A stretch of DNA of 64,000 nucleotides from Arthrobacter sp. zg-Y1171. GTDB taxonomy: Bacteria; Actinomycetota; Actinomycetes; Actinomycetales; Micrococcaceae. Numbering within the stretch: position 1 is the stretch's first letter; each line of letters opens with the position of its first letter. The position numbers were made by a program, and so were the translations under genes. Below are positions 56,536-64,000 of the stretch, in pieces. Where the stretch lies: assembly GCF_025244845.1 (NCBI RefSeq), contig NZ_CP104264.1, positions 2,542,001 to 2,606,000 on the forward strand, in the 5' to 3' direction. The notes beneath the pieces were generated by a model. That model saw only the letters and a list, made by a program, of their open reading frames with translations. It was not told the origin of the DNA and did no database searches.

Positions 56536-57200
56536 AGGGCGCGCTTCCGCGGGCCGGGGACCTTGGCGTCGGATTCGCGCAGGTACAGCGGGGTGCTGGG
56601 CAGCAGCGGCAGTCCGCGGACCAGGCGGACGACGGCGGTGCGTCCCAGGGCCGCGGCGGTGGGCTGCGCGTCGGCGAAACCCTCCACGGCGTGCAGGGTG
56701 TCCGGGTACAGGCCGGCTCCTGCCCCGTACACGGGCAGCGCGGGAACCCCGCCGGGGTCCGAGACGTGCGGGCCGTCCAACAGTTCCGGTGTGCCGCCTG
56801 TACTGCGGTAGGCCGCCCAGTAGACCTCTTTGCGCCGGGCGTCGGTGGCCACGGCGAATTCGTCAATGCCCAGGCGCCAGGCGTCCAGGGCGGCGTCCAC
56901 CGCAATGGCGTCGAGGCTCATGACCCCGTGCAGCGGCTTGTCCCAGGCGAAGGCGAGGGTCCGGGCCGTGGCGATTCCGGCACGCAGGCCCGTGAAGGGG
57001 CCTGGGCCCACCCCTACGACCACTGCATCCAGGTCCTGCCCGGTTATCCCTGCGTCGGCCAGCAGGCCGGCGATTCCGGGGGCAAGGACTTCGGCGTGGG
57101 AGCGGGTGTCTTCGGTGGCGAAGGACGCCAGGATCTCTCCCTCCCCGTTGAGCAGTGCCGCACTGGCGATGGCGGAGGTATCAATGGAGAGAATCAGCAC
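56532..57200 (-). CDS. tsaB: tRNA threonylcarbamoyladenosine biosynthesis protein TsaB
   Basis: 222 residues from GTG 57200 with AGGA just before it; the longer frame to 57224 adds residues. ASKHA-type partner of TsaD: LILSIDTSAIASAALLN, VGVGPGPFTGLRAGIATARTLA and a helical C-terminus. Its ATP site is degenerate, as in the family. Confidence 0.93.
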   Translation of the reverse strand: MLILSIDTSAIASAALLNGEGEILASFATEDTRSHAEVLAPGIAGLLADAGITGQDLDAVVVGVGPGPFTGLRAGIATARTLAFAWDKPLHGVMSLDAIAVDAALDAWRLGIDEFAVATDARRKEVYWAAYRSTGGTPELLDGPHVSDPGGVPALPVYGAGAGLYPDTLHAVEGFADAQPTAAALGRTAVVRLVRGLPLLPSTPLYLRESDAKVPGPRKRAL

Positions 57201-57257
57201 GGTTCCTATTCTACGGCGCGGCACGTATGGCCGTTTCCGGGCAGTTGCCGCGGGCGT

Positions 57258-57782
57258 TCAGCCCAGGTCCGGCGCCTGCTGCCAGCGCGGGCCGAATCCC
57301 GCCAGCCGGATGGTGCGCTCTTCGTCGGTGTCCTCGTCGGAGTAGTCCGTGGCCGGGGCTCCCGGAGCGTCACCGCCGACGGCGCGGACCAGGGTGATCT
57401 CCAGCCGGCTGTCGGACAGGTGCTCCACCAGCCCCCGGCCCCACTCGACCACGGTGACCGAGCGGTCCATTGAGGCTTCGAGGTCGATGTCGTCCACCTC
57501 TCCCTCAGAGCCCAGCCGGTACGCATCCACATGGACCAGGTCCGGTCCGTCCCCCAGGCTCGGGTGTTCACGGACCAGAACGAAGGTGGGCGAAATGATG
57601 CCGGGCCGCACCCCGAGCCCGGCGCCAAGCCCCTGGGTGAAGGTGGTTTTCCCCGCACCCAGTTCACCGGTGAGCAGCAGCAGGTCCCCGCGGCGCAGGA
57701 CGCGGCCGAGGCGTTCGGCGAGCGCCTGGGTCTCTTCGGCCCCGTTGGTCCGGAATTCAGCTTCCCAAGCAGGTTCCTGCAT
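57258..57782 (-). CDS. tsaE: tRNA threonylcarbamoyladenosine biosynthesis ATPase TsaE
   Basis: 174 residues from ATG 57782, which overlaps the alr stop by one base (TGATG). Walker A TGELGAGKTTFTQGLG near 37-52 and the family segment SPTFVLVREH. C-terminal about 35 residues (DYSDEDTDEERTIR) are acidic and look extra to the core. ATPase that drives TsaBD turnover in t6A synthesis. Confidence 0.95.
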   Translation of the reverse strand: MQEPAWEAEFRTNGAEETQALAERLGRVLRRGDLLLLTGELGAGKTTFTQGLGAGLGVRPGIISPTFVLVREHPSLGDGPDLVHVDAYRLGSEGEVDDIDLEASMDRSVTVVEWGRGLVEHLSDSRLEITLVRAVGGDAPGAPATDYSDEDTDEERTIRLAGFGPRWQQAPDLG

Positions 57783-59032
57783 CACTTGGCCTGTACCGCC
57801 TGTGCCTGTTCGCCTTCTGCCGCCGGAGCTCCGGGCGCGGCTTCCAAGGCGATGGGCGGGGCGGGTACGTCTTTGTCCGCCGCGGTGTCCACATAGACGC
57901 GCGGAACCCGGCCGCCGATCCGGGAAATGATCTCGTAATTGATGCTCCCGGCCGCTGACGCCCATTCATCGACGCTCGGCTGGCCCTCGCCGCCGAAGAG
58001 GACGGCTTCCCGGCCCTCGAAGGAATCCGGGGTGCCGGCAATGCCGGTCCGATGCAGGTCAATCACCATCTGGTCCATGGCCACTCGTCCCACCACCGGG
58101 TACGTCTGGCCGTCTATCAGGACGGGGCCGCCGGTGGCAACCCGCGGAATGCCGTCGGCATAGCCCAACGGCACCAGTGCCAGCGTGGTCGGCTCCTTGG
58201 TGCGGTAGTGCAGCCCGTAGGAGACTCCCTGGCCGGCCGGGACTTCCTTGCACGCAGCGACAGTGGTCTTCAGGCTCATCGCCGGGCGCAGCCCCAGCTC
58301 CGCCGAGGTCTGCCCGGCGAACGGCGACAGCCCGTACATACCCAGTCCGATGCGGACCAGGTCGAAGTGGGCATCCGGGCGGGACAGTGCACCCGGGGTA
58401 TTGGCGATGTGCCGCACTTCGCGGTCCACTCCGGCGTCTTCGGCCACGGCGACCGCCTCGCGGAACTTCCGCAGCTGCTCATCGGTTTCCGGACGGTGGG
58501 GTTCGTCAGCGACGGCGAAGTGGGAGAAGATCCCGACCACGCGCAGCAGGCCCTCTTCCTGATAGGCCAGGGCCCGGCCGACGAAGGCTTCCCAGAGATC
58601 CTCCGGGCAGCCGTTGCGGCCCAGCCCCGTATCTATCTTCAAGTGCACCCGGGCCGGCATTTCCAACTCCCGGGCAGCCCCGACCACGGCGTCCAGATCC
58701 CAGCCGGAGACCCCAAGATCCACGTTGGCCCGGATCGCTTCACCGAATTCGGCGTCCCGCGTGTGCAGCCAGGCAAGGACCGGTTCGGCGATGCCTGCGG
58801 CCCTGAGCGCCAGCGCTTCACTGATGTGCGCCACGCCCAACCAGGCCGCGCCGGCCTGGATTGCCGCACGCGCAGTCTCAACCGCACCGTGGCCGTAGGC
58901 GTCCGCCTTCACCACGGCCATAACCCGCGCGGGGCTGACAATGTGGGAGAGGTGGCGGACATTGTGCCGGATGGCAGCGAGGTCGATTATGGCAGCACGT
59001 TCGGACGGAGGCCGGAATTCAGGGTAGTTCAC
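57782..59032 (-). CDS. alr: Alanine racemase
   Basis: 416 residues. Makes D-alanine for peptidoglycan. PLP lysine in VMAVVKADAYGHG (about 39), the second catalytic tyrosine region YGLHYRTKEPT, and DQMVIDLHR. A Pro/Ala/Glu-rich disordered tail of about 30 residues ends the protein. It is upstream of tsaE and downstream of GNAT; the pairing of alr and tsaE is common in actinobacteria. Confidence 0.95.
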   Translation of the reverse strand: MNYPEFRPPSERAAIIDLAAIRHNVRHLSHIVSPARVMAVVKADAYGHGAVETARAAIQAGAAWLGVAHISEALALRAAGIAEPVLAWLHTRDAEFGEAIRANVDLGVSGWDLDAVVGAARELEMPARVHLKIDTGLGRNGCPEDLWEAFVGRALAYQEEGLLRVVGIFSHFAVADEPHRPETDEQLRKFREAVAVAEDAGVDREVRHIANTPGALSRPDAHFDLVRIGLGMYGLSPFAGQTSAELGLRPAMSLKTTVAACKEVPAGQGVSYGLHYRTKEPTTLALVPLGYADGIPRVATGGPVLIDGQTYPVVGRVAMDQMVIDLHRTGIAGTPDSFEGREAVLFGGEGQPSVDEWASAAGSINYEIISRIGGRVPRVYVDTAADKDVPAPPIALEAAPGAPAAEGEQAQAVQAK

Positions 59033-59553
59033 GTACCCATTCTTTCACTCCCGTCCACGTCCAGGGTCCGGTGCATGATGTGCAGGCCGGTCAGCCCCTT
59101 GGCGGGATGCCGGAAGGCTTCGGGCACGGTGGCGAGGATCGAGAAGCCGAGGGACTGCCACAGCGCCACCGCCAGGGTGTTGGTTTCCACCACGGCGTTG
59201 AACTGCATTGAGCGATAGCCGCGGCGGGCGGCCTCGGCCAGCACATGCTTGCCGAGCGCCCGTGCAACCCCCTGGCCGCTGAACTCCGAGGCGGTCATGA
59301 ACGAGGCATTGGCGACGTGGCTGCCGTTGCCGGACTTGTTGGGGTGCAGCTGCGCGGTCCCGGCCGCCTTTCCATCCTTCAGGGCTACGAACACCACCGT
59401 GGGAGCAGGCTCCAGCCACAACAGCCGGGCCTGCTCCCCGGTGGTGCCGGTGTCCCAGCAGTAGGTTTCTCCGGCACGCACGATGGGTTCCATCAGGTTC
59501 CAGATGGCCGGCCAGTCACCGGGCCGGGCCTCCCGGATGGTCAGTGCATCCAT
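59029..59553 (-). CDS. GNAT family N-acetyltransferase
   Basis: 174 residues. GNAT motif SFMTASEFSGQGVARALGKHVLAEAARRG and NAVVETNTLAVALWQSLGFSIL. Starts one base after the stop of the aldo/keto reductase and overlaps alr by 4 bases, so it is in the same operon. Substrate unknown. Confidence 0.87.
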   Translation of the reverse strand: MDALTIREARPGDWPAIWNLMEPIVRAGETYCWDTGTTGEQARLLWLEPAPTVVFVALKDGKAAGTAQLHPNKSGNGSHVANASFMTASEFSGQGVARALGKHVLAEAARRGYRSMQFNAVVETNTLAVALWQSLGFSILATVPEAFRHPAKGLTGLHIMHRTLDVDGSERMGT

Positions 59554-60600
59554 TTACGCGTCGAGGGCTGCTGCCCACAGATTGATCTTGGAATCGACCG
59601 CAAATTCGTCGATCCTGCGCAGCTCGTCCGCGGAGAAGTCCAGGTTGTTCACCGCAGCCAGCGAGTCTTCCAGCTGCTTCACGCTGGAAGCGCCGACAAG
59701 GGCGGAGGTGATGGGTGCGCTGTCTGCCCGGCTGCGCAGCACCCAGGCGATGGCCATCTGGGCCAGGCTCTGGCCGCGGGATTCGGCAATGCCGTTGAGC
59801 CCCCGCACGCGTTCCAGGTTTTCCTCCGAAAGCTGGGACTGGTCCAGGGACTTACCGGCAGCAGCGCGGGAGTCCTCCGGCACACCGTTGAGGTATTTGT
59901 TGGTGAGCAGCCCCTGGGCCAGCGGCGAGAAGGCAATGGATCCTGCGCCTACTTCGTCCAGGGCCGTGAACAGGTTGGGTTCGCCGTCCTCCACCCAGCG
60001 GTTGAGCATGGAATAGGAGGGCTGGTGGATCAGCAGCGGGGTGCCCATTTCACGCAGGATCCGGGCGGCTTCGATGGTCTTTTCCGGCGAGTAGGAGGAG
60101 ATGCCTGCGTAGAGGGCCCGGCCGGACCGTACTGCCGTGTCCAGGGCGCCCATGGTTTCCTCCAGGGGCGTTTCGGGGTCAGGGCGGTGGCTGTAGAAAA
60201 TGTCCACGTAATCCAGGCCCATGCGTTCCAGGGACTGGTCCAGGGAGGAGAGCAGGTACTTGCGGGATCCCCAGTTGCCGTACGGTCCCGGCCACATGTC
60301 ATAGCCGGCCTTGCTGGAGATCACCAGCTGGTCGCGGTACGGGCGGAAATCGTCCCGGAAGTGCCGGCCGAAGTTGGTTTCGGCGGAGCCGTAGGGCGGC
60401 CCGTAGTTATTCGCCAGGTCAAAGTGGGTGACGCCAAGGTCGAAGGCGCGCCGCAGGATGGCCCGCTGGGTTTCAAAGGGCTTGTCATCGCCAAAGTTGT
60501 GCCACAGTCCCAGCGAGACCGCCGGGAGCTGGAGTCCGCTCTGTCCGACGCGTCGGTAGGGCATGGATTCATATCGGTTGTCCGCAGCAACATAAGTCAT
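59554..60600 (-). CDS. Aldo/keto reductase (YghZ/Gpr-like)
   Basis: 348 residues from ATG 60600, since the upstream extension to 60873 is not supported. AKR fold with LSLGLWHNFGDDKPF, catalytic Asp and Tyr in FDLANNYGPP, Lys in VISSKAGYDMWPGPYG and His in YSHRPDPETPLEE. Closest in layout to E. coli YghZ, which reduces L-glyceraldehyde-3-phosphate and methylglyoxal (family knowledge). First gene of the long operon. Confidence 0.88.
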   Translation of the reverse strand: MTYVAADNRYESMPYRRVGQSGLQLPAVSLGLWHNFGDDKPFETQRAILRRAFDLGVTHFDLANNYGPPYGSAETNFGRHFRDDFRPYRDQLVISSKAGYDMWPGPYGNWGSRKYLLSSLDQSLERMGLDYVDIFYSHRPDPETPLEETMGALDTAVRSGRALYAGISSYSPEKTIEAARILREMGTPLLIHQPSYSMLNRWVEDGEPNLFTALDEVGAGSIAFSPLAQGLLTNKYLNGVPEDSRAAAGKSLDQSQLSEENLERVRGLNGIAESRGQSLAQMAIAWVLRSRADSAPITSALVGASSVKQLEDSLAAVNNLDFSADELRRIDEFAVDSKINLWAAALDA

Positions 60601-60674
60601 GGGCACCATACTGCCACTGTTACCGGGCTCACGCCGCGCGGCGTTGGTCCGGCGTCGGGACCTGGGTTTAACCC

Positions 60675-60724
60675 GCTGCAGCCGGCACCCGGCAGGAAAA
60701 GTACCTGCGGGTGCCGGCTGCAGC
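60675..60724 (-). terminator. treZ-side terminator
   Basis: GCTGCAGCCGGCACCC pairs perfectly with its complement (16 bp), and GCAGG/CCTGC adds five more pairs around a 7-base loop with one bulged base, just past the treZ stop. Confidence 0.8.
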
Positions 60725-60739
60725 TGGATGCCGGTGTTG

Positions 60740-62482
60740 TTAGCCGGCCAGGATGGCCGCGCCGTAGGCCGGCAGCTGCACGGCATCGCCGTAGAGCTTC
60801 GCCGGTGCGGTTTCCAGCAGCACCTCCGCCTGCCGGCCGAACGGAAGCGGCAGCTCGCGCGGGCTGTCGGCAAAGTTCAGCGCCACCGCCGTGGAACCGC
60901 GCTGCATAACCAGCCAGCGGCCCACTTCGTCATAGTCCACCCGGACCTTGCGCAGGTCCGGGTCCATCAGGTCGGGGGTCTCGCGGCGCAGCGCCAGGAG
61001 CCTGCGGTACAGGTCCAGCAGCCGGCCGTGGTCCCCCTGTTCCACCTCGGACCAGTCCAGCTTCGAGTTGGTGAAGGTGGACGGATCCTGGGGATTCGGC
61101 ACCGTGTCCGGATCCCATCCCATCCGCTCGAATTCCTTCAGGCGTCCCTCTGCCGTGGCCTTTCCCAGCTCGGGTTCGGGGTGCGAGGTGAAGAACTGCC
61201 AGGGCGTGGAGGCCCCGAATTCTTCACCCATGAAGAGCATGGGCGTGAACGGCGAGGCCAGGCTCAGCACCGCGCCGAGGGCGAGCTGTTCGTACCCCAG
61301 CGTCGCACTCAGCCGGTCGCCGGCCGCCCGGTTGCCGATCTGGTCGTGGTTCTGGATGGCGGTGACCAGCTGGCGTGCGGTCACTGCCTCCTTGTCCAAC
61401 GGACGTCCGTGGCCGCGCTCCCGGAAGGAGGAGTACGTTCCGTTGTGGAAGAACCCTTCCTGCAGGACCTTCGCCAGTGCACCGAGTGAATCGAAATCCT
61501 CGTAGTACCCGCCGTTTTCACCCGTGAGGTTGGTGTGGGCGGCATGGTGGAAGTCATCGGACCACTGGCCGGCAAGGCCGTAGCCGTTGACGTTCCGCGG
61601 GGTGATGAGCCGGGGGTTGTTCAAATCCGACTCCGCGATGAGGAACAGCGGTTTCCCCAGGGCTTCCGCGCATTTGTCCGTCGCGGCGGCCATCTCTTCG
61701 AGGATGTGCACGGCGCGTTCGTCATGCAGCGCGTGCACCGCATCCAGCCGCAGTCCGTCCACGTGGTAGTCGCGGAACCACATGAGGACGTTGTCCACAA
61801 TGTACTCGCGGACGACGTCGGAGAGCGGGCCGTCCAGGTTGACCGAGTCCCCCCAGGTGTTCGCCTTCCCCTCGGTGAGGTAGGGGCCGAACATCGGCAG
61901 GTAATTGCCGCTGGGTCCAAGGTGGTTGTAGACGACGTCCTGGATAACGCCCAGTCCGGCCTGGTGGGCCGCGTCCACGAACCGCTGGTAGGCCTCGGGC
62001 CCGCCGTAGGTTTCCTGCACGGCGTACCAGAGCACGCCGTCGTAACCCCAGTTGTGGGTTCCGTTGAAGGCATTGACGGGCAGCAGTTCGACAAAGCGCA
62101 CACCCAGGTCCACCAGGTAGTCCAGCCGGCCGATCGCCGCATCCAGCGTGCCTTCGGGAGTGAAGGTACCGATGTGCATCTCATAGATCGCCCCGCCGTC
62201 GAGTCCCGGGGAGACCCAGTCGGCGTCATGCCACTGGTACAGATCCGGATCGAAGGTGCGCGAAAGTGCGTGCACGCCCTCGGGCTGCCGCCGGGACCGG
62301 GGATCCGGCACCGGCGTCTCGGCGTCGTCAATGAGGTAGCCATAGTCGATGTCCTCGGTGAGTTCGGCGTGCTGGGCGTGCCACCAGCCGTTCTCTCCGC
62401 GGGTCATCGACAGGCGCCGGCCGTCGGCCAGCAGCGTCACGGTGCCGGCCTTGGGCGCCCACACATCGAAGTCGGTCCTCAT
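60740..62482 (-). CDS. treZ: Malto-oligosyltrehalose trehalohydrolase
   Basis: 580 residues, GH13. Releases trehalose from maltooligosyltrehalose made by TreY. N-terminal beta domain ([17 protein letters not shown]), [14 protein letters not shown], nucleophile Asp in [17 protein letters not shown], acid Glu in [12 protein letters not shown] and the second Asp in [11 protein letters not shown]. Its ATG overlaps the treY stop (ATGA). Confidence 0.96.
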   Translation of the reverse strand: MRTDFDVWAPKAGTVTLLADGRRLSMTRGENGWWHAQHAELTEDIDYGYLIDDAETPVPDPRSRRQPEGVHALSRTFDPDLYQWHDADWVSPGLDGGAIYEMHIGTFTPEGTLDAAIGRLDYLVDLGVRFVELLPVNAFNGTHNWGYDGVLWYAVQETYGGPEAYQRFVDAAHQAGLGVIQDVVYNHLGPSGNYLPMFGPYLTEGKANTWGDSVNLDGPLSDVVREYIVDNVLMWFRDYHVDGLRLDAVHALHDERAVHILEEMAAATDKCAEALGKPLFLIAESDLNNPRLITPRNVNGYGLAGQWSDDFHHAAHTNLTGENGGYYEDFDSLGALAKVLQEGFFHNGTYSSFRERGHGRPLDKEAVTARQLVTAIQNHDQIGNRAAGDRLSATLGYEQLALGAVLSLASPFTPMLFMGEEFGASTPWQFFTSHPEPELGKATAEGRLKEFERMGWDPDTVPNPQDPSTFTNSKLDWSEVEQGDHGRLLDLYRRLLALRRETPDLMDPDLRKVRVDYDEVGRWLVMQRGSTAVALNFADSPRELPLPFGRQAEVLLETAPAKLYGDAVQLPAYGAAILAG

Positions 62483-64000
62483 TTGCCGTCCTCCCGAACA
62501 AGCAGCGCCACCGGATAGGTGCCGAACAGATCCGCAGCTGCCAGCCGGCCGCCGCTTTCGTGCGTCTTTCCAGTGATCACGTCACGGTAGGTGCCCGGAG
62601 CCAGGACGACGGCGGTGTCCTGCCATCCACCTTGGCGCTGCAGCCCCAGCGGCAGACGGGTCACGAGCGTTACCGCTCCGCCGCGGTCGAACCCGAAGAG
62701 GTGTTCGGCCGCAGGTCCTTCCACCGCTACGGGGACGTATCCCGTGAACAGCTCCGGCCGGCCGCGCTTGAGCTGCAGGGCGCGGGTGGTGACGAGCAGC
62801 TTCGCTGTCGCGTCCTCGTCCAGGGCGGGGGCACCGGCGTCGGCGAACGACGCCGCGACCTCGCGCCGCCGGGCGAAGTCCACTTCGCGGCGGTTGTCCG
62901 GGTCCACCAGTGACCGGTCCCAGAATTCGGTGCCCTGGTAGACATCCGGCACACCGGGCATGGTCAGCTGCAGGAGCTTGGCGGAGAGCGAATTGCTGTA
63001 CCCCGCCTCCCGGACGCGTTCTACCAGCGCAGTGATTACCGCGTTGACGTCCGGATTGTCGAACGCCGCATCAATGGCTGCATGCATCCGCTCTTCGAAC
63101 TCGGCGTTGGGAGCCGTCCAGGTGGTGCTGCTGGAGGCTTCGCGGGCGGCCTTCTCTGCGTAGGCATGTGCACGTTCCCGGCTCAGCGGCCAGGCCCCGA
63201 CGAAGGTCTGCCAGAGCAGGTTCGCCATCGGCCCGTCATGCATCGGAACAAGGGCGTCGAGGCGGGTGAATGCTTCGCTCCACTCCTCCGGGATTTCCGC
63301 GAGCACGGAAATCCTGGCCCGGGTGTCTTCGCTGCGCTTGGTGTCGTGCGTAGTCAGGGCCGTCATGGCCGCCGGCTGTTCCAGCTGCCGGCGGAGCATC
63401 CGGGTGTGCATTTCAAACGGGGATACGGCGAAGTGTGCCGGGTCGGCGCCAACCTCGTTGAGGGAGGTCAGCCGGGAGTAACGGTAGAACGCCGTATCCT
63501 CGACGCCCTTGGCCATGACCATGCCGGAGGTCTGCTGGAAACGCACCGCCAGCTCGCCCAGACTCGAAAGCGACACTGTTCCCGCGGAGTCTTCACCCAG
63601 CAGCGGGTTCAACAGCGGATGCAGGATGTCCAGCGCCGCCGCCAGGTCCGGCCGGTGCACCTTGGCCGCGATGACGGCCTCGGTCAGGTGGTCGGCACCT
63701 TCGGGCAGGTAGCTGCGGTAGACCGGGAAGCAGGCCAGCAGTTCCGCGAGCGCATCTGCTGCCGTCTCCGGTTCCAGTCCGCTGTCCGCAGGGAGCAGGC
63801 GCACGAGGCGCTGCACCTCGGAGTGCAGCAGGCCGTCCGCGATGACCCGCTTGGTGCCGTGGATCATCTGTGCGTACGGTTCCATGGGCACCAGCGCGGT
63901 CAGCGTGTCACTGCCCGCCGGGTCCACGAACAACCGGTCGATGTCGGCCAGCGCGTCGTAGCCGGTGGTGCCTTCGGTTTCCCAGTCCGCGGCGAGCTTT
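62479..64000 (-). CDS. treY: Malto-oligosyltrehalose synthase, N-terminus beyond window
   Basis: Open to the right window edge; about 507 C-terminal residues of a protein usually near 750-830. Visible are [59 protein letters not shown] and [18 protein letters not shown]13 intramolecular transglucosylase that makes the terminal alpha-1,1 bond. Coupled to treZ by ATGA. Confidence 0.95.
   Translation of the reverse strand, partial: KLAADWETEGTTGYDALADIDRLFVDPAGSDTLTALVPMEPYAQMIHGTKRVIADGLLHSEVQRLVRLLPADSGLEPETAADALAELLACFPVYRSYLPEGADHLTEAVIAAKVHRPDLAAALDILHPLLNPLLGEDSAGTVSLSSLGELAVRFQQTSGMVMAKGVEDTAFYRYSRLTSLNEVGADPAHFAVSPFEMHTRMLRRQLEQPAAMTALTTHDTKRSEDTRARISVLAEIPEEWSEAFTRLDALVPMHDGPMANLLWQTFVGAWPLSRERAHAYAEKAAREASSSTTWTAPNAEFEERMHAAIDAAFDNPDVNAVITALVERVREAGYSNSLSAKLLQLTMPGVPDVYQGTEFWDRSLVDPDNRREVDFARRREVAASFADAGAPALDEDATAKLLVTTRALQLKRGRPELFTGYVPVAVEGPAAEHLFGFDRGGAVTLVTRLPLGLQRQGGWQDTAVVLAPGTYRDVITGKTHESGGRLAAADLFGTYPVALLVREDGK

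Overview
The window looks like a chromosomal segment of a high-GC actinobacterium of the family Micrococcaceae, most likely Arthrobacter or a close relative. The evidence is uniformly GC-rich coding DNA from about 10.8 kb onward, a full set of single-copy housekeeping genes in actinobacterial style (ychF, ispH, xseAB, guaA, guaB, guaB3, groES plus a histidine-tailed groEL, SURF1, DUF3817, treZ/treY), a CIRCE-controlled groE promoter and a DtxR/IdeR-type iron box. No rRNA, tRNA, CRISPR array, transposase or integrase gene was recognised.

Region 1 (1 to about 10.77 kb) is an accessory island with more AT-rich spacers and mostly unrecognised genes. It begins with a two-gene operon cut by the window edge: a GHKL (sacsin/Hsp90-like) ATPase and a HepA/RapA-like SNF2-family helicase joined by an ATGA overlap. 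This is the best candidate for an undescribed, probably defensive, system. Its upstream junction falls inside a decayed copy of a zinc-ribbon gene. The island also carries two paralogous cassettes (one-TM protein plus zinc ribbon), small Cys-rich proteins, a modular coiled-coil protein, and three direct repeats of the 3' end of ychF that look like attachment-site scars.

Region 2 (10.8-23.4 kb) is core genome: ychF, ispH, a membrane protein, xseA-xseB, an AlaA-type aminotransferase, a four-gene osmoprotectant ABC transporter (ATPase, two permeases, lipoprotein), a Nudix hydrolase, a BadF-type sugar kinase and an MFS transporter. Region 3 (23.4-34.2 kb) holds an Lrp/AsnC regulator, a phosphotransferase-fold protein, a repeat-bearing membrane protein, a GNAT enzyme, galU, 5-FCL, a CIRCE-preceded fmdB-like gene, a SAF-domain protein, and a large SF1-like helicase with degenerate ATPase motifs and a nuclease-like tail.

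Region 4 (34.2-44.7 kb) has guaA, DUF3817, SURF1, a PTS IIA domain protein, glpD, guaB3, guaB and the groES-groEL operon. Region 5 (44.7-54.9 kb) has an iron-siderophore ABC importer behind an iron box, several small proteins, a MalY/PatB aminotransferase divergent from a THUMP-like methyltransferase, an AroE-like dehydrogenase and a YbdK-type ligase. Region 6 (54.9-64 kb) has a long operon reading leftward: aldo/keto reductase, GNAT, alr, tsaE, tsaB, rimI, tsaD (the t6A tRNA-modification proteins with alanine racemase), then treZ and the truncated treY of trehalose synthesis.

Most genes lie on the minus strand. Start codons were moved from the longest ORF wherever a Shine-Dalgarno sequence or family N-terminus argued for an internal start; each case is noted. 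All identifications come from reading sequence motifs; no database search was run.
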